Shown: positions 46,643 through 55,633 of the stretch, in pieces | How positions within the stretch are numbered: position 1 is the stretch's first letter | How the letters are laid out: each line of letters starts with the position of its first letter | Assembly (NCBI GenBank): GCA_016288055.1 | Contig: JAEEXZ010000002.1 | Span: 20,967 to 84,966, forward strand | Source of the DNA: Bacteroidales bacterium | Lineage (GTDB): Bacteria > Bacteroidota > Bacteroidia > Bacteroidales > UBA932 | Reading direction: 5' to 3' | Length of the DNA: 64,000 bases | Made by a program: the position numbers and the translations under genes | The notes under the pieces: model-generated | Seen by the model: only the letters and a program-made list of their open reading frames with translations | Databases searched by the model: none | Told to the model about the DNA's origin: nothing

Positions 46643-46873
46643 ATGCCCATAGAGACGAGAGAATATTACGACCAGAATATGAGAACCGAATTAGACATCA
46701 TCGCCCAGAAAGACTACGCCGTCAAACAAGGCCGCGCCGAAGGCGAAGCCAAAGGTCGTGCCGAAGGCAAGGCGGAAGTTGCCAAGGCCATGCTGAAGAA
46801 CGGTTTGTCCGTAGACATGGTCATGTCGTGTACTGGTCTGTCCAAGAAAGAAGTTGAGGAATTGACTGTTTAG
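46643..46873 (+). CDS. Free-standing tandem duplicate of the rpn2 C-terminal segment (RpnS-like)
   Basis: MPIETREYYDQNMRTELDIIAQKDYAVKQGRAEGEAKGRAEGKAEVAKAMLKNGLSVDMVMSCTGLSKKEVEELTV; starts 9 nt after rpn2 TAA; matches internal in-frame ATG 46415. Confidence 0.75.
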   Translation: MPIETREYYDQNMRTELDIIAQKDYAVKQGRAEGEAKGRAEGKAEVAKAMLKNGLSVDMVMSCTGLSKKEVEELTV

Positions 46874-46894
46874 ACACACCAGACTACCACGAAC

Positions 46895-46930
46895 AGCTCC
46901 GTTTGTCAAACAGACGGAGTTGTTTTTTTT
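46895..46930 (+). terminator. Terminator after rpn2/RpnS-like ORF
   Basis: AGCTCCGTTTGTCAAACAGACGGAGTTGTTTTTTTT. Confidence 0.85.
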
Positions 46931-46949
46931 TCTTTCCCGGAGCTGGGGG

Positions 46950-47099
46950 CAACGGCAGCCATTTTCTGGGCCCTTCCACGGAGCCCGGAAAATGGCTGTC
47001 CGTAGCAGGCCCTCCTGCTTTCGAGGGCCTGCGGTGCCTTCTCACCAACACGCAATGGCCGGCGCGCCTCGTTTTGCGCGCCGGCTCCCGTGTAACCAC
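46950..47099 (+). other. Structured three-hairpin element S (candidate ncRNA), copy 1
   Basis: Stems 46952-47003, 47005-47032, 47058-47085; covarying inverted copy at 59582-59732. Confidence 0.7.
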
Positions 47100-47110
47100 T
47101 CGCATAAGCT

Positions 47111-47215
47111 TGTCATCCTGAGCGCAGCGAAGGATCTATCCGCCGTACTTCATACCCCGCCGCTGCTGTATGTACAGAAAAACTGCCTCCCAGAGCACTT
47201 TCGGTGTACATACAG
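47111..47215 (+). repeat. L repeat plus a single R1 palindrome unit (47166-47215)
   Basis: Same L+R1 order as at 30592 and 45216. Confidence 0.92.
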
Positions 47216-47285
47216 ATTCGCAATCGCCTACTTTATCGCAAGATTGGGTCGTTTGGGTGCCTTCGAGCACGAAACAGGCCCTTCT

Positions 47286-47420
47286 GGTGCTCGAGTGGGT
47301 GCAAAGGTGCTTGAAGTGATGCAAAGGAGCTCGAGGGGGTGCAAAGGAGCTCGAGGGGGTGGCAAAGGTGCTCGAGGTGGCGCAAAGGTGCTCGAGTGGG
47401 TGCAAAGGTGCATGAAGTGG
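47286..47420. repeat. Tandem ~20-21-bp repeat GGTGCTCGAGTGGGTGCAAA
   Basis: About seven imperfect copies. Confidence 0.9.
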
Positions 47421-47594
47421 GGCCTGGGCGCTTCAGGGACTAGGTTTTGGGGATGAGACACAGCCGCGAAGGGGCCCCGCGCCAGAGGGAAACTTTACGA
47501 TTTTTGACAAAAAATTTGCATTTGTATTTTTTAGTTCTTATGTTTGCAAAAATATTCGTTCGTTTATTTGAACAGTATTGAAGGCTATTAGCCA

Positions 47595-47759
47595 ATGTTT
47601 AACATTAAAATGAAGGCCATGAAAAACTTTAAGAATGCGCAAGTCTATGACTGCCCGAAGGTCGAGCCCATTGAGCTCAACACCGAATCTACCATCCTGG
47701 ACACCAGCGATGATGAGGGACAGATGACACCTAAGCCGTTTGACCCTATTTACCAGTAG
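47595..47759 (+). CDS. Small peptide ORF (54 aa) leading fimbrial locus 2
   Basis: MFNIKMKAMKNFKNAQVYDCPKVEPIELNTESTILDTSDDEGQMTPKPFDPIYQ; positional analog of 41006-41107. Confidence 0.6.
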   Translation: MFNIKMKAMKNFKNAQVYDCPKVEPIELNTESTILDTSDDEGQMTPKPFDPIYQ

Positions 47760-47781
47760 ATTAATCACCTAAACTCACACT

Positions 47782-48879
47782 ATGAAAAACGGACTCCGAA
47801 ATGGTCCCCTTTGGGGATCATTGGCCGTTGTCCTCATGGTTTCGGGAGCTTGTACGAGAGAAGGGGCATCGGCCCTTAATGGCGAAGCCTTTATCTTGCC
47901 CGGAATCATGGTCGAGTCTCCGTACACGGAGCCGGACGACGCTACAAAATCTGTAGCCGGAGAGGTTCAGTACAGGCTGTATTGGAATGCTGGCGACAAG
48001 ATTGCCATCGTGAACATATCACAGGGCAATCGGATCGACACCTATACCTCTACCGCGCGCACGAACGAAAACGACGGCCTGGCCAGCTTCAAGGCCGATG
48101 CCCAGTACTCTTACAACCCGAACGACCTGGTATTTGCCGCATATCCGGTAGATGCCATCGAGAATATTGCAACCAGCGTGGCTCCCTACAAGATTACGAT
48201 GAGCCTGGCGGACAATACTTCCTATTACATCAAGTCAAACAGCCCCATGTTCTCGCGGAACGACATTCAGGTCTCTCCGCTGATGAATGCAAGCCAGTTG
48301 CATGGTTCCGGAAACAATCTTCCCAGCATCAAGCCCAGCCGCATGACGGGCATGCTCCGCGTTTTGAGCCACATCTCCAACGAGACGCTCAGCCAGGAGC
48401 AGGTATCGGCCCTCACCGTTGCGGTGAAGGGCGTCGCAGGGCAGGCCGATATCGTCTTCTCGGGGACATCGGCCGGCGCGAAGCCGTCCCTGGCCGTGAA
48501 CATGGGCTCGGAGGACCAGATCACCGTGCTTCTGCCCAACAGGCCGAAGATGGCGTCTGCCGCCGCCATTGTTGAGTTCATCCCTGTGTTCCCCATCTGG
48601 ATGGGCCGGGACAATACCCGCGACGGGATTAGCTTTATCTTCACGACGGACCTGTACAAGGCGGCTTTCCACCGCGAAGCCAGCAGTAATGTCCGTTCCA
48701 ATAACGTCACTGCATTCAATATATTTGAAGGGTCCTACACACGGATTGGCTCGGAGGATGCTTTCTCTGCCGACAACCAGTGGTGGTACACCCTCAAAGC
48801 CGGCGGCATGAACAGCCCCGGCAACTTTGACTCCCCCGGCCCGAATATAGGCAGCAGCGCGGGAGGATTTGTTGACTAA
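47782..48879 (+). CDS. Fimbrillin-family lipoprotein
   Basis: Lipobox-like VLMVSGAC; paralog of 39914-41002. Confidence 0.7.
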   Translation: MKNGLRNGPLWGSLAVVLMVSGACTREGASALNGEAFILPGIMVESPYTEPDDATKSVAGEVQYRLYWNAGDKIAIVNISQGNRIDTYTSTARTNENDGLASFKADAQYSYNPNDLVFAAYPVDAIENIATSVAPYKITMSLADNTSYYIKSNSPMFSRNDIQVSPLMNASQLHGSGNNLPSIKPSRMTGMLRVLSHISNETLSQEQVSALTVAVKGVAGQADIVFSGTSAGAKPSLAVNMGSEDQITVLLPNRPKMASAAAIVEFIPVFPIWMGRDNTRDGISFIFTTDLYKAAFHREASSNVRSNNVTAFNIFEGSYTRIGSEDAFSADNQWWYTLKAGGMNSPGNFDSPGPNIGSSAGGFVD

Positions 48880-48902
48880 AAAAGATTTAAAGAGAACAAA
48901 CT

Positions 48903-51900
48903 ATGAAAAACGAATATCTGATTCCGGCATTAGTGCTTTTGATTCTGGCCGGATGTTATAAGGAGCAGGAACCGATACAGGAGGGCTCCATTCCCCGGAA
49001 GGGGACATTCAACTTCTCCAGTTCCACTGGAGAGGTGACCAAAGTGTTGCTGAACTCCGACAATACCCTTTTCTGGGCTAGCGGAGACAAGATTGCCGTG
49101 TATGATTACAAGGCAGGATCCGTATATGCGAAGGATATCGCCGTCCTTACGGGCGGTGAAAGTACGGCTGTGGGTACCTTTACCCCTGCCGTCAAGACAA
49201 CCAATACAGATTGGTATAACGCAGCGGACGCCTCTGACCAGGTGTATAATTTCTATGCATTCTACCCTGGCGGCACAGAAGCCGTGAATCCTACCGATGG
49301 CAAAGTGACCGTGAGTGTTGCTGCCTCCCAGCAGGAATCCGTCGGCATTGGCAAGTACATTGTTAGCTGGGCCAGTGCCAATACCACCAAGCAGAACCTT
49401 GCTGGTGGCTCGGCGCCCAACTTCGCATTCGCTCCCAAGAGCGCATTGCTCAAGCTTACTCTGCAAAACAGTGCTGACATCCCGGTGAAGATTACCTCCA
49501 TCCAGATTAGCGCCGCATCCGTGAATATTGCGGGTGATGCTAACCTGAATCTGGGTACCGGTGTCTTGTCTGCAGGTAGCGGAAAGGTAATTACCTACAT
49601 ACCCAGTAAGCCCATCGAAATTGCTGCCGGTGCAGTTGCTTCTGCACCAGTGTACATTTCATTACTGCCTGGCGCTCCCGATTCCTTGACCGTGACTCTC
49701 AACCAAGCTGGTTTCAAATACAATTCCCCTAGCATTGCTCTGGCGACCATTGAGTCGGGTCATGTGTATTCCAAAGAGGCTGCAATCAGCAGCGTGAGCC
49801 GTGAGCTGGCCATCTCTAATGATAACACAACTAACTTGGCAGATGCCGCCGCAATGGACTCTGATCCGAATCTCTACTATGGCACGTCAAACTGCGTGGT
49901 TATGGATGCTAGCGATATCCAGGGTATCATTGCTATTGGTCTTTACAGTTCCGATGATGGTTACACACGCAACAACTCTTCCGCAGGAAAGGATACTGCG
50001 GTCAAGAAGGCCAAGGTGATTTGGGCGGAGAAAGGTCTTTACGAAGATCCGAACTTCTGCATTGCTTCCGGTACAACGAACATGCTTGTCGTGACCAAGT
50101 CTGCTGGTGTCACTGGCAATGCTTTGATTGGTATCTACGATGGTAACGATGGACTCCTGTGGAGTTATCATGTCTGGTGCCCGTTTGATAAGTCTGTCAT
50201 GAGTGTCACTACAGAAAAGACGTCTACGAAGTATACTGCCTTCAAACTTGCCCTGGGCCAGATTACCGGTGCAGACAGTGATACTTATATGTACTATCAG
50301 TGGGGACGAAAGGACCCGTTGGGACGTGCAAATCCTGGCTTTATTGGGAAGAGCCTCTTGACGGTATATGGCGATGTGCCCACTACTTGGGCTACTGAGA
50401 ATGGCCGCACAAGAACAGGTGTGACGGCAAATAACATTGCATATGCACGTAAAAATCCGACCGTTTTCATTACAGATAATAATTCGACACCTTATGACTG
50501 GTACCCTGGATCTGATGCGACTCAGAACAACAACCTTTGGGTGACGACAAAGGCGACCATTTTTGACCCCTGTCCTCCGGGTTACCGTGTCGCGCCTAAG
50601 ACTCTTTGGGATGGCACCAAGGACAAGGAGGCTAGTCCTTTGTTTGAGTCCGCAGGGCTTTGGTATGTCCTTGGTGGCGGCCGTGATCGCTCGGATGGCA
50701 GCGTCAGCAGTGTGGCGTCCGGCGGCCACTACTGGTCCTCCGAGGTTTCGGGTTCGTCGGTGGGCGCGTACTACTTGTACTTCAATTCGGGCACGCGCTC
50801 GCTCCGAGAGAACATCTACCACCGCGCGAGCGGCTACGGGGTGCGCTGCGTCAAAGAAGACGACAGCAGCATCAAGCGCGAAATAGCCATCTCCAACAGC
50901 AACAGTGGTGAAAACCTGGCCAACTCCGCTGCGCTTGACGCCGCCTATGCCGACGACGAGACCGATGCCTCGTCCCTCTACTACGGTGCAGCCAACTGCG
51001 TGGTTATGGGCGCCAGCGACACCCGCGCGCTCATCGACATCAGGCTCAAGAAGTCTACCGACGGCTACTCCCGCAGCGGCGCCGACCCTTCCCCCAAGGT
51101 GACCGCCGTCAAGAAGGCCAAGGTCATTTGGGCCGAAGCAGACCTCTACCGTGATTCCAATTTCGGTATTGCCGCCGGAACTGTTAGTCAGCTGGTTATC
51201 CAAAAGTCTGCCGGTACCACCGGTAACGCCCTCGTGGGTATCTACGACGAGTCCGACCAGCTCCTGTGGAGCTACCACATCTGGTGCCCCGTGGACCGTA
51301 GCGTAGTGTCCGCCACTTCCGAGGATGCTTCTCCCTTCACCTACCAGGCTTACAAACTGGCCCTTGGTCAGATCCTGGGCGCCGACTGCGACACCTACAT
51401 GTACTACCAGTGGGGCCGAAAGGATCCTCTGGGTCGAGCGGAGAGCTCCTTTACGGGCGGTGGTAGCCTTGCCGCCACGTACGGTGTTGCTTTCTCAAAC
51501 AAAGGCCATTCTTCGACTGGTGAAACTGTTCATAATCTTGGCTACGCTCGAAAGAATCCTACCGTATTCATTTCGGACGGTAACACCACGCCTTACGATT
51601 GGTATAATCCAATGGATAAAACAAATCAGAACGACAACTTGTGGAAGTCCGATATAGCAACCATTTTCGATCCTTGCCCGCAGGGCTACCATGTTGCTCC
51701 CAAGAAACTCTGGGCTGGCAATGCCGCCAAGGTCGCAGGTCCTCTGTTTGAGTCCGCAGGGCTTTGGTATGTCCTTAGTGGCTACCGTGTTCGCACGAGT
51801 GGCAACGTCTACGATGTGGCGTCCAACGGCTACTACTGGTCCTCCGAGGCTGTTGGTGGGGCTTCTCAGTACTCCTACCACCTGAACTTCAGTTCCGGCG

Positions 51901-51965
51901 CTGGCCTGAACCGAGCGCGCAACGACTACCGCGCGAGCGGTTTCGGGGTGCGCTGCGTCAAGTGA
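48903..51965 (+). CDS. Fimbrillin-like adhesin with two tandem FISUMP-like/C-type-lectin-like domains
   Basis: Lipobox LILAGC; duplicated MYYQWGRKDPLGRA...FDPCP.GY.VAPK.LW...YWSSE...FGVRCVK. Confidence 0.78.
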   Translation: MKNEYLIPALVLLILAGCYKEQEPIQEGSIPRKGTFNFSSSTGEVTKVLLNSDNTLFWASGDKIAVYDYKAGSVYAKDIAVLTGGESTAVGTFTPAVKTTNTDWYNAADASDQVYNFYAFYPGGTEAVNPTDGKVTVSVAASQQESVGIGKYIVSWASANTTKQNLAGGSAPNFAFAPKSALLKLTLQNSADIPVKITSIQISAASVNIAGDANLNLGTGVLSAGSGKVITYIPSKPIEIAAGAVASAPVYISLLPGAPDSLTVTLNQAGFKYNSPSIALATIESGHVYSKEAAISSVSRELAISNDNTTNLADAAAMDSDPNLYYGTSNCVVMDASDIQGIIAIGLYSSDDGYTRNNSSAGKDTAVKKAKVIWAEKGLYEDPNFCIASGTTNMLVVTKSAGVTGNALIGIYDGNDGLLWSYHVWCPFDKSVMSVTTEKTSTKYTAFKLALGQITGADSDTYMYYQWGRKDPLGRANPGFIGKSLLTVYGDVPTTWATENGRTRTGVTANNIAYARKNPTVFITDNNSTPYDWYPGSDATQNNNLWVTTKATIFDPCPPGYRVAPKTLWDGTKDKEASPLFESAGLWYVLGGGRDRSDGSVSSVASGGHYWSSEVSGSSVGAYYLYFNSGTRSLRENIYHRASGYGVRCVKEDDSSIKREIAISNSNSGENLANSAALDAAYADDETDASSLYYGAANCVVMGASDTRALIDIRLKKSTDGYSRSGADPSPKVTAVKKAKVIWAEADLYRDSNFGIAAGTVSQLVIQKSAGTTGNALVGIYDESDQLLWSYHIWCPVDRSVVSATSEDASPFTYQAYKLALGQILGADCDTYMYYQWGRKDPLGRAESSFTGGGSLAATYGVAFSNKGHSSTGETVHNLGYARKNPTVFISDGNTTPYDWYNPMDKTNQNDNLWKSDIATIFDPCPQGYHVAPKKLWAGNAAKVAGPLFESAGLWYVLSGYRVRTSGNVYDVASNGYYWSSEAVGGASQYSYHLNFSSGAGLNRARNDYRASGFGVRCVK
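50641..50854 (+). other. Variable-region-like segment 1 (DGR-VR candidate)
   Basis: TGTTTGAGTCCGCAGGGCTTTGGTATGTCCTT...TACGGGGTGCGCTGCGTCAA; aligns to 51745-51961 with differences mostly at codon positions 1-2. Confidence 0.5.
51745..51961 (+). other. Variable-region-like segment 2 (DGR-VR candidate)
   Basis: See segment 1; located at the C-terminus of the adhesin. Confidence 0.5.
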
Positions 51966-52103
51966 TTTTACCGACCCGCCCCCTCTTTTCATAAGAGGGA
52001 GGAGGCGGGTCATCCCATGAAATATCCCGTCATGCGGCGGGCATCCAAAAGCACGCCGCAATATTATTAAAACAATCTATTGTTAGCTGCGCACAAACTG
52101 TAG

Positions 52104-52190
52104 GGTGATAGCAAATTCGGTGGTCCACGGCTATCCACTGTTGGCTCTTCCGGCATAAACGCCTTCGGGGTGCGCTGCGTGAAAGAATAA
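52104..52190 (+). pseudogene. Orphan C-terminal fragment of a FISUMP-type adhesin
   Basis: Reads GDSKFGGPRLSTVGSSGINAFGVRCVKE* after an in-frame TAG; no gene upstream in frame. Confidence 0.65.
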
Positions 52191-52202
52191 GAAACATTGA
52201 TT

Positions 52203-52829
52203 ATGTCCATATCCCCTCGGCTGTTACTATTGTTTGCCACGCTTGTTGCGAGCGTGGCAGGCAATAGCGCGGGGGCAGCGAAACCACAAAAGGAGCCGCC
52301 CGTCGCAGTTGCCGCGCGTACCAATGTGCTGGCTGTGCCGTTTCTGAATCTGGGGGCGGAAGTGTCCCTGGGCCGTCACTGGTCCATCGGCGCGGACCTG
52401 TACTATCCCTGGCTGCGGCGTGTGAAGGGTTCCGAGGGGATGGATTACAGCGGGAAATGTGTGCAGATTATGGCCGGCGGGCTGGAGCCGCGTTATTGGT
52501 TCGGCGGGAGCGGGCGGCTTGTGGGGTTTGGTATCGGCCTGCTTGCCATGGGCGGTTACTACGACCTGGAATGGGACTACCACGGTTATCAGGGAGAGTT
52601 TGTGAGTGGCGGGCTTGACTTTGTTTATGCCTGCCCTGTCTTTAAGGACAGGCTGCGGCTGGAGTTCTCTCTCGCGCTGGGCTATCTGTATTCCCGGGCC
52701 AGGGAGTACCAGACATACTGGGCTGGAGGCCAGGCTTTTACCGAAAAAGGAATGGCCAAGGATATTCATTTCGTGGGCCCGGTGAAGGCCGGAGTCTCTC
52801 TTGTGCTTCCAATCCGCATCAAGAAATGA
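52203..52829 (+). CDS. DUF3575-like outer-membrane protein
   Basis: ARTNVLAVPFLNLGAEVSLGRHWSIGADLYYPW; start approximate (Met at 52197 or 52203). Confidence 0.72.
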   Translation: MSISPRLLLLFATLVASVAGNSAGAAKPQKEPPVAVAARTNVLAVPFLNLGAEVSLGRHWSIGADLYYPWLRRVKGSEGMDYSGKCVQIMAGGLEPRYWFGGSGRLVGFGIGLLAMGGYYDLEWDYHGYQGEFVSGGLDFVYACPVFKDRLRLEFSLALGYLYSRAREYQTYWAGGQAFTEKGMAKDIHFVGPVKAGVSLVLPIRIKK

Positions 52830-53746
52830 AAGTATTATTACATGGGGCGCTGTCCCTTCTCTGTCTTCTGTCATGTGAACGTATGCCGCTCTACGTGAGG
52901 GAACCGTATGTGAAACTGACTCTGGAATTGAACCTGGAAGAGGGCAAGATTCCCGAGCCGGAGCACATGAAGGCGTGTTTCTTCGCTCCGGACGGCGGCG
53001 GGCTTTATAATACCCAATTTGTGGGTAGCGACGGCGGTAATTTGTCCGTTGCTTCAGGTAGCTATACCCTGCTGGTGTATTCCTTCGGCACGGAGTACAT
53101 TCAAATCCGCGGAGAGAGTTCCCTGGAAACCATAGAGGCCTTCACCTCGGACATTACCGTTTCAAAGCACACGGCCTTCCGAAGGCTTACAGGAACAAAG
53201 GCAGGAGAGGACGCCCCCATTTTTTATGCGCCGGACTATTTGCTGGTGGCCATGACCACGGTCGAAGTGCCGGAGTTCACCGGCGAGAATACGCTTGCCG
53301 AGGTTGCTCTGGAGCCCTCGTCCGTCGTGCAGACTTACTCTTTTGAAGTGACTAACGTGCACGGGGTTGACTATGTAGAGAGCGCAGAGGCGTATGTGAC
53401 CAACCAGGCGCGTTCGTACTTCATCGGCCGCATGCAGCCTTCCACTGAACCGGCGACGCTGTGGTTTCCCATAGAGGTGGACAAGGAGAAGGCCGTCTTG
53501 AATGCTTCATTCAATACATTCGGTGTGCTTCCGGGCGGCAGCGAGACTTACATCCATTTTGTGGTGCGCAGTTCCGGCGGCCAGGAGGTTACTTTCTCCA
53601 AAGATATTTCCGAGCAACTGGCTGCGCCGGAGCACAGGATTACAGTAGATGACGAGATTACTATCCCCAAGCCGTCGGGGCCCAGCGGTTTCTCTCCCGA
53701 AGTGGATCCCTGGGAGGAGGAAATACGCGACGTTCCCATCGGCTGA
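52826..53746 (+). CDS. DUF5119-like lipoprotein of fimbrial operon
   Basis: YIQIRGESSLETIEAFTSDITVSK; paralog of 43348-44280. Confidence 0.6.
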   Translation: MKVLLHGALSLLCLLSCERMPLYVREPYVKLTLELNLEEGKIPEPEHMKACFFAPDGGGLYNTQFVGSDGGNLSVASGSYTLLVYSFGTEYIQIRGESSLETIEAFTSDITVSKHTAFRRLTGTKAGEDAPIFYAPDYLLVAMTTVEVPEFTGENTLAEVALEPSSVVQTYSFEVTNVHGVDYVESAEAYVTNQARSYFIGRMQPSTEPATLWFPIEVDKEKAVLNASFNTFGVLPGGSETYIHFVVRSSGGQEVTFSKDISEQLAAPEHRITVDDEITIPKPSGPSGFSPEVDPWEEEIRDVPIG

Positions 53747-53791
53747 TTCCATATGAACCATTATTCAATCATTTTTTACACAACTAAAGCT

Positions 53792-54763
53792 ATGAAAAAA
53801 ATCCTTTTGACTCTTTTCGTCACAATGCTTCCCCTTGTAAGCTGCGTGAAATCCCGCGACGTTTATGTCGGCTCCTCCGACGCGCGTCAGATTTCCTTTT
53901 CCCCGCTGGCGCAGCCGGTGACAAAGGCCGCTGTAGAGGGGACCACATTCCCCAATCAGGCCATGTACGTAGCCGCATACGATGCGACCGCCGGGGCCAA
54001 TTACTTCGACGCGACTGCTTTCTCGCAGGACGGAAGTACCGGCAGCTGGAAATCTACTCCCGCAACGTTCTGGCCCCTGAACACAGCCACGCTTAACTTC
54101 CTGGCCTATAGCGGTGTGTCTTCCGGTGCCACCTGGAATTCCACCAATCCTGCCAGCGGTGTAGAGATTGTGCTGGCCAACAATGCCACCAATCAGTATG
54201 ACCTGATGTATGCCTGCGGCCGTCAGTCCAGGACCAGCGGATCGGCCGCAACCAGTATTGCCTTGCCTTTCAAGCATGCCATGGCACTCATCAAGTTTAC
54301 GGCATGCACTGCCGCCAATTATGGAAATCGCATGAAGATCACCAGCATCGTGCTCACCGGAGCTCACTACGCGGGCACCTACCGCGTCACTCATACCGGC
54401 TGGAATTCAGCCACCGATGCACAAAGTGTCGCCGGTACATGGGATTCCGTCGGTTCGGAGGCCAATGTGTCCATAACGCCTTCCTGGGAGAATGAGAATG
54501 CCGTGACAACCACCGCCCAGCAGGTCGGAGCCGGCATCCTGGTCGTTCCCGACGACGACGACACCAAGGACGACTACACCGGTTTTACCATCAATTATAC
54601 CATCGATGGCCATGGCTACAGTTATAATTACGCCCCGGCGGACCTTGATGTGCACCAGGCCAAGAAGTACATCTTCGCCATCAGCATGACGCTGAACGAG
54701 ATTGTCATTGTTCCTTCCGTCGTGGATTACGCAGAAGAAGGCAACAACGGCGTTACCATCTAA
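53792..54763 (+). CDS. Fimbrillin-family (Mfa1-like) lipoprotein
   Basis: MKKILLTLFVTMLPLVSCVKSRDVYVGSSDARQISFS; paralog of 42319-43302. Confidence 0.75.
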   Translation: MKKILLTLFVTMLPLVSCVKSRDVYVGSSDARQISFSPLAQPVTKAAVEGTTFPNQAMYVAAYDATAGANYFDATAFSQDGSTGSWKSTPATFWPLNTATLNFLAYSGVSSGATWNSTNPASGVEIVLANNATNQYDLMYACGRQSRTSGSAATSIALPFKHAMALIKFTACTAANYGNRMKITSIVLTGAHYAGTYRVTHTGWNSATDAQSVAGTWDSVGSEANVSITPSWENENAVTTTAQQVGAGILVVPDDDDTKDDYTGFTINYTIDGHGYSYNYAPADLDVHQAKKYIFAISMTLNEIVIVPSVVDYAEEGNNGVTI

Positions 54764-54934
54764 ACATTTCATCCGGCGGGGCCCGACCGCCCCTCCGGGT
54801 GCCAATCCAACCGTTCTTTGACATACTGACACAGAGAGAATAAGAATTTTTTGCGAAGTTCCAGATTATCATTACATTTGCTATAGGCAATTCGTTGCCA
54901 AGTAAGTGTAGTTGTATAGTCGAGGCGTCGAGAC

Positions 54935-55471
54935 ATGGACGATATCGCGAATGAACTAGCCAAGTTGCATGAACTGGAAGGTTCGGCATTTGTGTTACAG
55001 TTAAAACACATTGTTGCTCACAAGAGCTTTCGGGCTTTGGATGACCATCCTGACGTATTTACGATGGGTGAATGTGGGGAGGACTATGATAACCTATTAG
55101 ATGCGGCCCTGAAGGCCGTTGATTTAGGTTATCGGGTTTTCATTTTACCTAATCCAAAGAGGTCTCGTACGGCGGATTTTATTTTTGTCCGTCGTGGAAT
55201 ATACCGGATGTATGATTTGAAGACCATTCGCGGGAAATCGTCTGTGGGGAATCGATTGAGGGAGTCCATCGGCCAAACAAATCACGTACTGCTTAACTTA
55301 CAAGTTCGCTATAATGGAGGCCGGCTTGCCGCGGAAATCCGCAGCTTCTTTGAAATAAACCCCAAAGCATGTGAGGTGCTCGTTTTTAAGGGGAAACAGG
55401 TGTTTACCATAAAACGAGGGTATGCCTTACAAAAGGATTTCCTAATCAAATTCAGGAAGAGATATGGATAG
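54935..55471 (+). CDS. Nuclease-like protein resembling CdiA-CT/contact-toxin domains
   Basis: ALKAVDLGYRVFILPNPKRSRTADFIFVRRGIYRMYDLKTIRG and SIGQTNHVLLNLQV resemble restriction-like/BECR toxin folds; AT-richer than neighbours. Confidence 0.45.
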   Translation: MDDIANELAKLHELEGSAFVLQLKHIVAHKSFRALDDHPDVFTMGECGEDYDNLLDAALKAVDLGYRVFILPNPKRSRTADFIFVRRGIYRMYDLKTIRGKSSVGNRLRESIGQTNHVLLNLQVRYNGGRLAAEIRSFFEINPKACEVLVFKGKQVFTIKRGYALQKDFLIKFRKRYG

Positions 55472-55633
55472 AAAAAGTCACCCCGCAGGGTGACTTAGAT
55501 GATGGAGCAGGGGCGATACGGTCTTACTCCTACTCGGGAACTTACCGGATAGTCAATCATTATTGACACCTCAAAGGTAAGCATTATTTTCTGATTATCA
55601 AATTTTTCGATCGATTCTATCGGCTATCTTTCG

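Noticed and set aside
46884-47121. Conserved peptide ORFs over the S element (e.g. FPGSVEGPxKxLPLPP on the antisense strand)
   Set aside because: Similarity between copies follows from conserved linkers, while stem changes are compensatory at nucleotide level and not synonymous-biased; structure is the better explanation.
52080-52190. DGR template repeat
   Set aside because: It matches only the last ~20 nt of the VR-like segments and lacks the AAC/AAT-rich tract expected of a template; kept as a gene remnant. No reverse transcriptase ORF was seen in the window.
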